Positions 12,050 through 24,400 of a DNA stretch of 64,000 bases are shown here, piece by piece. Positions within the stretch are counted from its first letter, which is position 1; each line of letters opens with the position of its first letter. The stretch is from Hyperoplus lanceolatus (lineage: Eukaryota; Chordata; Actinopteri; Uranoscopiformes; Ammodytidae): assembly GCA_026929865.2 (NCBI GenBank), contig CM049410.1, forward strand, positions 24,705,001 to 24,769,000. The letters are read 5' to 3'. The notes beneath the pieces are model-generated. The model was not told where the DNA came from and did no database searches. It saw only the letters and a list, made by a program, of their open reading frames with translations. The position numbers and the translations under genes are program-made.

Positions 12050-12099
12050 TTAAGGACAGCTCGAAAAAATGTGTTACTACATATAACAAATGGGTCTCT

Positions 12100-12175
12100 C
12101 TTGTAAATGAGACCCTGGGTCTCAATGAGATTTTACCTGTATAAATAAAGGTTAATAAAAAATAAATAAATAAAT
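12100..12175 (+). mobile_element. LINE 3' tail fragment
   Basis: GAGACCCTGGGTCTCAATGAG followed by AATAAAGGTTAATAAA and an (AAAT)n tail is the 3' end common to a fish L2-like LINE group. Related ends occur at about 29.47-29.54 kb and 31.70-31.76 kb. The element is strongly 5'-truncated. Confidence 0.6.
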
Positions 12176-12930
12176 AAATAAATTAAGTGGTTGTAGAAAG
12201 TGCGGGGGACAGAGGGCACAAATCGTATAGACTCTCAAGTGCAGCACAACATAACTTATATTTTGATGAAACATGAATTAAATAGCCTACGAACAGTTTC
12301 CTCAAAGCCTAAGACGAAGGAACTTGGCTTGTAAAAATCGCCTCGGTTCGTCAAACTACAACTAGAAATACGCTAGGAAGGCAGTGGGGAGTGAGAATTC
12401 GGCACAACACTGGGAAGCAAAATAAAAACACACACTTCATGCAAAGCGCAGCGTGAACCTGTTGGCACTGTACGTGAGACGCTCCCCTCTCCTTCATCTG
12501 ATTGCTGAACACATCAGCATGTTTACGCGTCACTATCAAATGTAATATATTCGCTGGGGGCTCCCGGTCAAACCATAACTAATCTTCCTAATAATGGCGA
12601 CAACAACACTGTCCCATAATGTGAAGCTGACGGCGATGTATTAAAAAAGTTAAGAAAGAAAAGGCACAGTGCTTCCTGCAATTGGGTCGGATCGAGTCCG
12701 GCCGAATTCACACCACAAACGAACTGCAGCAGAGTGCGCTTTGAAGCGCATCGAGACCACCTCTTCAGCTGGGTCTCGGAGCGTTTGTTTGGTCCGCCCC
12801 CGAGTGCGATTGCTGTATTCACACATGTCTGAAAGATGCGCACCGAAGGCGGAAGTGCATCTGAGTTAGTTTCAACCGAACTAAACAAAGCATGTGTGAA
12901 TACACCCTAAGACTATTATAGGGTCTGCAT

Positions 12931-13140
12931 CATTTTCTAAACCGGGACTCCGTAAAATTTGACAAAATTTGGCAAATTTTACTGAGCCCCGCTTTAGAAA
13001 ATGATCATTTGAAGCATTTGAATGAAACAGGACTGGACAACTTTTTTGATCAGTTTCAAAACTTAGATTAGAGTCAAACATTGCTCCCAAATGTATTGCA
13101 ACAGGTTTCACTTTAGAAGACAAGGGAACAAGGTTCAAGA
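12931..13140 (-). repeat. hairpin and possible LINE reverse-transcriptase scrap
   Basis: 12931-13005 forms an imperfect hairpin (CATTTTCTAAA... with ...TTTAGAAAATG). On the - strand, 13060-13110 translates to HLGAMFDSNLSFETDQ, like the C-terminal part of L2-type LINE reverse transcriptases. Too short and decayed for more. Confidence 0.35.
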
Positions 13141-13455
13141 TATATGATGGGGTTGGGGGGACAGAGCAAAATCATTTCTGATTTTATAGTCATTGTGTTA
13201 TAAAGCGTGTTGTGCCATCCAGCAATTACTATCATTGACAATCTATGACATGCCAGGTTTCAGCCGGAGGTATATCTGTGAGTCGTCTCCGCTATAATCA
13301 AAGAACGCATTGTGGCATTAGATGATCTGACCGAGTGGAAGCATGTAAATAGAAAACAAAAATAGGGCCTACAAGACATTTCTGTTACCCATTTAACCTG
13401 TAATTATTTAAAATTATATTTAAATATTTTATTTCTATTAATTTAAAAATAACTT

Positions 13456-13512
13456 TGAGTGGCCTGAATTGTGTCTGATTTGTACTATATAAATAAACTT
13501 GCCTTGCCTTAC
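13456..13512 (+). mobile_element. LINE 3' tail remnant
   Basis: TATATAAATAAACTTGCCTTGCCTT is typical of the tail of fish L2-like LINEs. The bases before it are not recognisable. Confidence 0.45.
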
Positions 13513-13519
13513 AATTGAA

Positions 13520-14387
13520 CCTTGCGGTACACCACTGGTAATGAGTGTTAAAGCACAATGTTAAGAGGTTAAAGTGGCATGCCTGTGGGTAATGTTTTGG
13601 AAGGTACTGTGAATACTTGGTTGTCCTATGACCGTGACCTTTTGTCTACAAAGGTATGCCCATGTTGGCGCCAGTAACTTGGCCTGTTATTTTCTTTGGC
13701 ATGATACGTTGTCTTCATTGACTGTACAGTGCTCACAACCCCTTTGTTCACTACACCAGACGTGCATGACTACATCTGTTTTTTTTTATATTGTGGCAAA
13801 CATCAGTGGTGAACCATGAAGCGAGGTTGACAGATAAGGGAGGTGTGTTGAGTCTAAAGGCAACATTTGTCATTGTCACGAAGGTGTATGGCTTTATTTA
13901 AACCTGTCTAGATTACCATGGAAACTAATACTGAATGAGTATGGTTATGTTCAGAGTTTGGGATGGAAATGGGATAAAAAAGCTATTTCTCCTTTGGAAA
14001 AGTATTTTTAACCAAACACAGTTGTGAAATGACAGCACAAGCAGTACTGTCGTTGTTTTTATTGCCACAGGGACCTACAAGTAATCAATTAAACATACAA
14101 TACTTTATATAATAGTATTTAGTAAGACATGAGGATATCATTTGTACAGCTTCCCTCTAAAGTTGCTATACAACATCCACATACCAATAGCTCTGCCTCA
14201 GGGGAATCGAAAATCAGTCAGCATCAATGTTTACATTTATTGTTTTGTAGGCTCTTCAAAAAGAAAGTCTGTTGGGTTATTGTGCACATTAGTGCAGGCT
14301 CATTAAAGCTGTTGCACAAATGTCTATTGGTATTAAAAAAGTAAATATTCAATCAATAAAATGAATGAACAAGTTAATAGATGAGCA
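13520..14387. other. intergenic stretch, nothing recognised
   Basis: AT-rich DNA between tandem-unit modules. The two 60-70-codon frames here are not supported by splice sites, homology or composition. Confidence 0.5.
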
Positions 14388-14985
14388 GCCTGTCCATGGT
14401 TATAGTTAATATACCAAGGTAAGGTTATAGTTATGATGTGGTTGTAAAAATCCAAATCATGTTAATGTTTGGAGTGGCCTATCGGAACTAAACAGGAGAT
14501 GAGCATTATTCTGCAGAGGGGAAACTATGTTGTTTATTCGGTTCAATTTATGGGATCAATTATTGTGTACATTTCTGACAGCAACTGAAGGCAGCATCAG
14601 GAAATAACCTTTAAAGAGTGAAGGTATGTTGCAGCCTGGTATTTTATCACTTAATTTTTGTTTGCACAGACAGGCACTTACCCTCTCTAACTGAACTTAC
14701 CAGACTTACCAGCTTTTAGACAAGTAAAGAGGGTGTGGTTTAACCTGTCGATGTGTAGAAAGCAAAACCAATACGAACACAGTTCAATGTTAAAGGTTGA
14801 AGTTTTGGTATTTGTTTGTCATTTCAGCAGATCGGTCGGCAACAGCAGCTGTGATCTCTAGCACAGATTTTGAAGACTGACCTGATTAGCTTTGCAATAT
14901 TGGTAATTTTTTCGATTTTTACCACACTGGTAATACAATCAAGTCCCCGATAAGGAACTGAAGACACAATACAGAAAGGCGAAAC
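14388..14985 (+). promoter_or_regulatory. upstream region of APOL copy 2, degenerate ISRE
   Basis: 14388-14680 matches 3003-3240. GAAAGCAAAAC at 14758-14768 stands where copies 1 and 3 have GAAAACGAAAC. It keeps the first GAAA but has AAAA instead of GAAA in the second half, so interferon control may be weakened. The upstream ATG seen in copies 1 and 3 is CTG here. Confidence 0.5.
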
Positions 14986-17636
14986 ATGTCTGCGGCAAGG
15001 TAAAGAGTTTGAATCTTTCAACTTACTTTTCACAGAAAATGAGAAAAAGGCCCAGGAAGATACACCAAAGTGTCAAATAAGTAAAGAGTTTGTCTATACA
15101 GATCTTTCAATGACTGAAATATTCAACACAACACAATTAATTAAAAACTTCTTATTTATGAAAGAGAGAACATTAATATCTTTGTCAACTTCCTGAGCCT
15201 TAGGCTATGATGCCAGTGTGACACGTTGAACAGATACTAAATATTAAGAGACTCTGATTATATTTTTCAAGTAAAAAAATGTATGTGGAAATTTCTGTTA
15301 TCTAAGCTCTGTCCAATTTTGAATATGAACAATCACCGCAAACAGAGGATATGGCCCAGGAGTTCAAGGGGTCGTGGTGACAAGATTTATATATCAGTAA
15401 TGGCGGAGTGGTTTCTCCCGCATTGTCGCAGAACAAACCAAGGATAGAAAGGCATTAGGTTAATCAATTTAGGACAAATTCAACAATAGTTAAGGGAATT
15501 GTTTGAATTTGCATTGAATTCTTAAAAACTGTAATCCTGTCTTCCAGGAAAGAACTTCAGAAGGCCTTGAGCATCTACACCGCAGACACCCTCATCAACA
15601 TTGACACAGTGCTTAGATTCTGTGAGAGGGGCTCTAAATGGATGCTTCGGAGGGAGTCGGAGTTAAACATGATGTTGGACATCAAAGTGAGGGCCGACAA
15701 CATCGACCTAAACATTGGCCATGTTAAGCAGTCACAGGACAAGGGAAAAGCCATATTTAGATTCATCAAGAGCAAGGTGACCCAGATGACTGCTGACAGC
15801 AGGCGTGCAGAGCTGCAGGAGGAGCTGGCTGCTGAGCTGAAGGACACTCTGATGGGCCTGGAGGAGCTGAACTGCTTCCTGGATGCAGTGGAGAAGCTGG
15901 CGGTCACTTCACTTCATGTGTTTGATGGAGAGAACCAGATGTTACATCTGCCCAAAGACATCTGCCTCGAACATGTCCAGGTTGTTATCTCTGCTGCACG
16001 GGAAATTCTCCCTCAGCTCCTCAAGTTTAAAAGAGATGCAAGTGTCTTCTTCTCTCCCAGACTTCAGAATGTGGAAGTGCTGGCTTATCAGCTGGACCAA
16101 TACATACAGACCACCCAGATAATCTGTGACAAGTTGGAGAAAAGGTAAAAAAAAAACGTTCCTCAAAATATTGTGCACATTAAGCAAATTAAAATGTTTT
16201 CTAAGAAGTTACTGTAACTGTGTCTTTCACAGCTCTTTAACTGAGTTTTGCCTGAAGACGACAACAAGTAAAGATCTTGTAGATCTCAATGTGGATTTGT
16301 CTGACAATGACATACAAACAATGCTTGATCACATTCGTCAGCTAAACGATATCAGGTAAGCATTACCTGTGCATTCTTTATTTGGCCCTCAATGTTGGAT
16401 GGATCTGCATGACATTTAATAACAATAACAATGGTCAAGGAGATAAATCCTGACTTTGGTAACCTCAGATTTTTCATCTAGCTCCACTATCAGGTAAAAT
16501 GTTATTCAGAACTTTGGTGTAGAACATATTTCTTGTAAAACATATTATATCCCATCAACCTCACCTGTACACTTCTGCTTATAATTGCTTGATTTGGATG
16601 TTATGCATCTTGTAGAATCCCAATGTGTTTTTCATACTGAGTTTACATGCTATTTTTTGACATGTGCCATCTTATTTATTCTTTCTTGATTTCCACCTTT
16701 CTCTCCACCAGGATGAACCAAAACTTCAGGATGGTTTTCTTGTTCCAGGATCAACATTCTTGTTTCATCAACGAGTTTAGCGAGCGACAGCCGAGGATGG
16801 AGCAGTTTCTAAAAGATTTGGAGGGGAATGCTGTTCAGCTAGACAGCATGAATAAGGGGGCAAAGATCTCCAGTGTGGTAGGCAGCTCAGTGGGGGCAGT
16901 TGGGGGTGTGCTGTCTATCGTTGGTTTGGCGTTGATCCCGTTCACAGCTGGAGTCTCTCTCGCCCTGACGATGACCGGGGTGGGGCTGGGAATCACCAGC
17001 GGAGTCAACAGTGCTGTTACCACAGTAACAGAGATGGGAGTGAACCGTCACCAGGAAAAGAAAGCCAGTGAAGTCTTCAAGAGCTTCATGGAGGATGTTC
17101 AGATCCTCCAGGATTGTCTGGAGGAGGATTGTCTGGAGGAGGCTATGAAAAGGGAAACAAATGAGACGGATGTGGCTATAGGAGTAAGCAAGGTGCTTGG
17201 TAAAGGTGGTGCTATTGCAAAAGGTATTGATTCACTTGTCGATGGTGTCTCTGCTGTTAAGACGTTAAGTAGTGGCAAGATGTTGGCCCAAGAAGGTAAA
17301 TCATTAAGTAATGTGTCCAGGGTCGCCTCAGAGATCCCAGATATTGGTCAGGCAGCAGCCAAAGGTTCCCTTGCCCTCTCCAAGACAGCCAGAGCCGCTT
17401 TCATCGGACTCAATGCTCTTTTCCTTGGAATGGATATCGTCTTCATCTGTAAAGACAGCATCAGTCTGGCCAAAGGCAGCAAGACTGAAGTCTCCCAGTT
17501 CATCAGAGCCAGAGCTGCACTCTGGAGCTCAGAGATGGACGCATGGCAGAAGATCCACGACTCCCTGAGCAAAGGTCTGAAGACATCAGAGGAACTCAAA
17601 GCTGTCCTGGAGACTCCATTTTATCCAGAGAAGTAG
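14986..17636 (+). CDS. apol: apolipoprotein L-like protein, copy 2
   Basis: Coding exons 14986-14999 (MSAAR), 15548-16144, 16233-16355 and 16712-17636 give 552 residues in one frame with GT-AG junctions. Exon lengths and phases equal those of copy 1 up to exon 4. The hydrophobic hairpin is the [18 protein letters not shown] type shared with copy 3, not the copy 1/4 type. Exon 4 carries a 15-nt in-frame tandem duplication (17112-17141) giving DCLEEDCLEE. It stops at FYPEK, about 30 codons before copies 1 and 3; the bases after the stop still resemble their acidic tail, so this is a secondary shortening. Intron 1 is only 548 bp. The protein is probably an intracellular membrane-active APOL; the gene looks intact. 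Confidence 0.9.
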
Positions 17637-17700
17637 AGAAAAATTGAGAAAAGGAAATGCCATTTGACAAAGTGGATGAAAAACTGACAGAAAACAATTG

Positions 17701-17726
17701 ATAGTGTAGTGTAGTGTAGTGTAGTT
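17701..17726. repeat. short (TGTAG)n repeat
   Basis: About four to five TGTAG units in the 3' flank of copy 2. Copies 1 and 3 have a single unit in the same context. Confidence 0.6.
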
Positions 17727-17864
17727 CAGTAAAGCTCAGTAAGCAGAGATTATTGTGTTCCTTTTTGCCCACTCTGATGGTATGACCACATGTAAGTAAA
17801 AAAAAATGAAAATCAAACATCTCCCTAAAAGTAATGCACACTTCAACTGATGATAATAAGTTAA

Positions 17865-18791
17865 AGCTACTACGAGTAAGTCGGCACGTTGGCGACACCT
17901 TTGAACAAAAGCGGTAGTATTATTACGACGCCAGCTGTCGTGAAGCTGTTTTGTAGCTCGTCCAGGGAGTGCAAGAGTCAAATAATCAGGAAGCAATATG
18001 GTGCGTGGCGTGTCCGTGTGTTGAAAGTGTGAGGGCACCGGACTCTTTTCGGCTCCGTGAGTCTATGGGTGACACAGCATCAACTAATGCCAGTAAGTGC
18101 TAAACACACCTGATTGCAATGAGTTGATGCATTGTCACCTTTCACGGAGCTGAACGAGTCCCCGTGTCCTCACACAAAGCGAATGAACGAGAGATGGCAG
18201 TTAGTTAGTATGGATCACGATGAGGTAATGTGTTGTTGTAAATAATGACTATTTCAGATGAATAATGGTCATCTGATGATGCTGGTGAGGCAAAGTAAAC
18301 TTTGTTTTAGTAGGCTACCGCTCATTCATTTAGGAGTAAACACTGCAGTCTAGTTTCGCTGCGTGAAATTGTGTATACGTTGCTTGGCACCGCCCTCCCG
18401 CCCGACTATCACTCTCCCTTTTAGATTTTCTTCATTGCATTTTCTTTTCTTTCTTTGATGGTTCAGCCCCGTTATCAGTCATTATGACGACAAATAACTG
18501 TCTCAAACAAGGCTCCCGCTCCCCTTCCCTCACCTGGAGGGATAGGCTTCTCAATTCACGTTCCTGCGCCACACTGAAATCTGCGACCAATACGGATATG
18601 TGACCATAGAGCATGCACGAGCGAACCGAAAATCGGACTGGGTGTACGACCAGATCAAATGCAGTAATAAAAACTATATAAAAACGTCTTTCTTTGCACT
18701 GATGGTCTCGTTTGCTGTTAAAGGTAATTTATGATTATGAGAGGAAACATGAGACTGTTTAAAAGATATTTAAATGTTACTCGTAGCCGCT
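17865..18791. mobile_element. TTAA-flanked TIR element (piggyBac-like, non-autonomous)
   Basis: TTAA at 17861-17864 and 18792-18795 borders inverted ends AGCTACTACGAGTAA and TTACTCGTAGCCGCT. An internal inverted repeat (about 18040-18165; GTGACACAGCATCAACT against AGTTGATGCATTGTCAC) forms a hairpin. No transposase frame is seen. Confidence 0.65.
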
Positions 18792-18795
18792 TTAA

Positions 18796-19409
18796 ATGAA
18801 TACATTTGATGAATTATATAATTAAATGTTAATAAAAAGTTGGATTTACTCACATAATTACAGGAATTATATGATTTGCATTATTATGTATTATTCAATC
18901 TGAAAAGTGTTTGTTGTCATTGATTGTGACAACATATGTATATGTAAGTATATTGTATGTTTGATGGTTTTAAATCGTGTTCTACAGTATATACTCTATT
19001 CTATTGTGTTTTAAATACACAGACTATTAATCATTATGATTCAAATGTATTATAGTATTCTGGTGTATGCTGGTATAGTAGATGGTATGATTTTACGTGC
19101 ACTGTATTTTGCTGCTACTAATCACATTTCTATGTTACTTAAAGCAGTACTGTCATATTATACCATATTACTTGTGGTTTTAATTGATTTGTATTGTTCT
19201 TGTATAGTTTAATAACATAATATTAAAAATGTGTTTATATGAAGAAATAAACCTTAATATATAAAAAATTCATAATTTGTTCCTGATACTGTAAAGATAA
19301 AATTACAGAAAGTGCTAATACTTTATTATTATGTTCTTTTTACCGATGCCTTGTTATGCACATTGGTTTGTTTTGCCTTTACGTTTGATTGCACCTAATT
19401 TGGATCTGG
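18796..19409. other. 3' flank of copy 2, nothing coding
   Basis: AT-rich. Parts (about 18.97-19.03 and 19.27-19.38 kb) match the 3' flank of copy 1 (about 9.02-9.07 and 9.65-9.74 kb), showing the duplicated unit extends past the gene. Confidence 0.5.
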
Positions 19410-20710
<1,301 letters not shown>

Positions 20711-21308
20711 TATAGTGTCAGTCATTCCCCTCCATCAAACCTAACATTAGCAGAACATCAAATGTTTATTTTTATTTTTTAAATGGTAACTGTAACAAAT
20801 AAAAACGTCTTAAGACTTAAAATGGGGGACAGCAATTCGGTCGTGCATCATTTCCAGATGTTATATTAATAATAGCTGCAGGTTGACTTGATAACATATA
20901 GGCCTACTTGAGAAGATTTGGTTTAATGTCATGCAAATGCACTAAAAACAAATAAATGTATACAAAAGGGGAATAAAACGCAGAGATTTGGTATGATCCT
21001 TCATTTCAGTTGCCCAGTGCCCTCTCACTCACACCCTAACCCTTTATTTTATTTTCCTTATTATCTGGTGCGGAGGTGAAGCCTACATTTCCGACACTCA
21101 ATGAAGGCAACATCAGGAAATAAACTTTGCAAATGCTAACGTGTGCTGTAGGCTGACTCTTATCACGTTGTTTTTGCCAACCATGGACCTATTAAAAAGG
21201 TGTGCTAACGCGCACAGTTTCCTGAATAAGCGATAAAGCTGACCTGATAACGAGCCTCTCATTCGGTTATATAGAGGGTGTGGTGTGGTTTAGCTAGGTG
21301 ACGTCTGG

Positions 21309-21324
21309 AAAGGAAAACGAAACC
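21309..21324 (+). promoter_or_regulatory. ISRE upstream of APOL copy 3
   Basis: GAAAACGAAAC at 21313-21323 is a perfect ISRE in the same context as copy 1 (followed by CTAATAGCCATGATAAG). It lies about 104 bp before the start codon. TTATATAG near 21267 may act as a TATA element. Confidence 0.75.
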
Positions 21325-21426
21325 TAATAGCCATGATAAGATTTTCACTGTTGGGCATACTATTCTTAACCACGCAGATACGACGAGGCGTCAATAAGGA
21401 ACTGAAGACAGCTTAAAGCGAGGGAC

Positions 21427-24400
21427 ATGTCGACGGCAAGGTAAACTGTTTGAATTTTGATGTATTTTGGCACAGAAAATGCAAGAAGAGCCAATAGCCT
21501 AGCAACAGCAAAGTGTGAAATAGGCTAAACAAAGTGTGTACATATTGCTTATACAGACCTTTGCCTGAAACATTGAACACAACAGAATTGATCTTATTCT
21601 ATGAAGATGTTTGACATTTTAATGCTCATATAGCCTAGACTATTTGATCGTTTTTAGTTTGTGCTTTTAGAATGTTGCATTTTAGAAAACGAAAGCAACA
21701 AAGATAACTACACCTGCTTTTAGCGTTGGTTAGCTCAGTAGCCTAATTTTATTCATCATCAATTTAATATAATTTTTACATCTTACAACGTATTACGCAG
21801 CAAATTATTGTACCCAACATATATAGAATTTTCTCTTTCGATGGTCCAAACAGCTGATTTGTTGTTTCGTTTATGTGAAAACATGGTGAACACATGTGAA
21901 CTGCTGATATCTGCTGGTCAAATTGTGTAAATGCAACAAAAAACGTAAACAGTGATTCAACTTGAATGATTTAGACAAAGACCAGAGGGTCCAAACCTTT
22001 ATGGCTTGCAACTCTTTTTAGTCCTACTTTGTTTGTCTTTTTGTTGTTGTCTTCCTAGGTCTTTTAGTGACATTTTGCAGGTGAAGCACAACTCTTGAAG
22101 CGTAACTTTTTCATATGCATGATAAAGGTTAGACTCAAGCCATTGCCAAATGAGTTGGCACAATTTTGGTAAAACCTATTAGCTTCTCAAAAGTATCTCT
22201 TTATTTCTCAGTGTGTCAGTGTTTACAAACTGATGTCACCGCCTGAAACTGGCACAGGAGCTGAAGAAGTACCCACGAAATGTTTCAGTGGTTGATTCTA
22301 CCTGGATGTGTACAGCAGAAGGAATCAAATCAAACCGCGATCAATGAAGGCTTACATCATGTATATGCAACAATAGTGTCATTGTAATAAATGATTTGAA
22401 ATCCTCATGGGTGCGTGCGACAGAGGTTACACACACTAGCTTTAAGAAATGCTGACACTTGTCTTGTTAGGTTAGGTTAGGTTAAACTTTATTGTCCCCG
22501 TGGGGAAATTTGTCTTGGGCACAGTGCATCATTGCTTTCTGAAACATTCAGAGTACAACAGAACAAAAACACAAACACAGACACAAACACAACCAGACAA
22601 ACTAACATTTAAACATTGAGAACATGGAGCTTGATATACTTCAAATGGCACTTTAATGTAAAGCATAGAAATCTACAGTGTGGAGCTAGAGTACTAGTGT
22701 GCATTGCACTAGAGCTCATGGATAAAGTGCTATGTGCTAAAGTGCAGTTCTAAAGTGCTATGTGCTAAAGTACTATGTGCTAAAGTACTATGTGCTAAAG
22801 TGCTAGCCTATTTATTGCACATTATTCTATTGCACATTGTTCGTCAGTTTAATGGAGGCTGGGACAAATGACAATTTAAGGCGGTTAGATTTACATAGTG
22901 GCACCCGGAATCTTTTCCCTGATGGCAGGGTTTCATATTCAGGGAAGAGTGGGTGTTGTGAGTTGGAAATGATTTTCTTTGCTTTTTTCCTAACTGCCTG
23001 CTCATAGATGCTCTGAATAGGCTCATATTCTTTCCTCCCTACGATTTTCATTGCCGTTTTATGCATGCCGGCCAGTTTGTTTTTTAGCTTAACGGTTAGG
23101 TTGCCAAACCATGAGGTGATCCCATATCTAATGATGCTCTCTACAATGGCACTGTAGAAAATCATCATGATGTGGCTGCTTACGCCGTACAGTCTTAGTC
23201 TTCGCAAAAAATATAGCCTCTGTTGCAGTCTATTGCACAGGTTGTCAATATGTGTCTTCCAGCAGAGAAGATTGTCAATGTGAACCCCTAAATACTTATA
23301 AGAGGACACCTGGATGATTTTCTTATTTTTGATGACCACTGACTCATGGTCAGTCACTTTCCTCGGATCCAAAACCATTTCCTGTGTTTTGGACACATTT
23401 AGAATAAGATTGTTGGTATCACACCACTTAATGAATAGGTCTATCTCATCCTGGTACACAGAAGGGTCCATATCCTTGTGTAGAAGGCTCAGGATTACGG
23501 TATCGTCTGCAAATTTCACCATATAATTGTTAGGGTGCACAGTCCTACAATCATTGGTGTACAATGTGAACAGGGTTGGTGATAAAACGCAACCCTGTGG
23601 GACTCCTGTGTTGCATTGTTTGGTGTCTGACAGTGTTCTGTTGACCTTCACTTGCTGTGTTCTGTTTGTTAAAAAAGAGTAGAACCATTTGATCAAGGTG
23701 GTGTTTACACTCATGTATTTGAGCTTCTCTAAAAGTATGTGAATTTGCACTGTATTAAAAGCTGAGCTAAAATCAACAAATAAAATTCTAGCATAAGCTT
23801 TTGTGTTCTCAAGGTGCTTGGAGATAAAGTGCAAGGTGCAAAGGATTGCATCATCAGTACTGCATTCCTGCTTATATGCAAACTGGTACACATCTAGCTT
23901 TGGCTCGACATCCTTCATGAGCAGTGACACAACACATTTTTCAAAACATTTCATCACAATCGAAGTGAGAGCTACGGGACGGAAATCGTTGTTTACTGTG
24001 GCACAGGGCTTTTTAGGCACTGGAGTTATAATTGACTTCTTCCACAGAGCTGGAACTGTGTGAGTGTTAAGTGACTGTTGGAATATTGGACACCATGCTG
24101 TTGTTAGTTCCTCTGCACAGCTTTTGAGCAGAAAAGCTGGCAGGCGGTCAGGGCCTGCGGCCTTGCCCGTACGTACTCTACTGAAGAGACGGCGGATGCT
24201 GGTCGGGTCGACTTCCAGGCAGCAGGTGTCATCAGTGTCTTGCAGGGACTGCAGAACACTGTCACACTCCTGAGAGAAGTTTTGACGGTCGAATCTCAGG
24301 TAAAAGTCATTCAGCTCGTTTGCTTTTTGCTGCTCGTCCAGGGTGATGATTTGTTTCTTTGCAGGATTCATATTAGTGACTGATTTCATTGTGTCCCAAA

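Larger units (their letters stand above)
11005..12910. mobile_element. degenerate DNA transposon with nested insertions
   Basis: Both ends resemble a fish repeat with GTGTGAATACACCCTA-type termini (right end 12893-12909; a diverged counterpart at about 11009-11050). The interior is GC-richer (12660-12860) without a convincing transposase. A palindromic MITE (11611-12049) and a LINE tail (12100-12175) sit inside. No clear target duplication was found. Confidence 0.4.

Noticed and set aside
22467-22483. Telomere-like TTAGG repeats
   Set aside because: Only three to four units, placed exactly at a LINE 3' end; a normal short tail for this LINE group rather than telomeric DNA.
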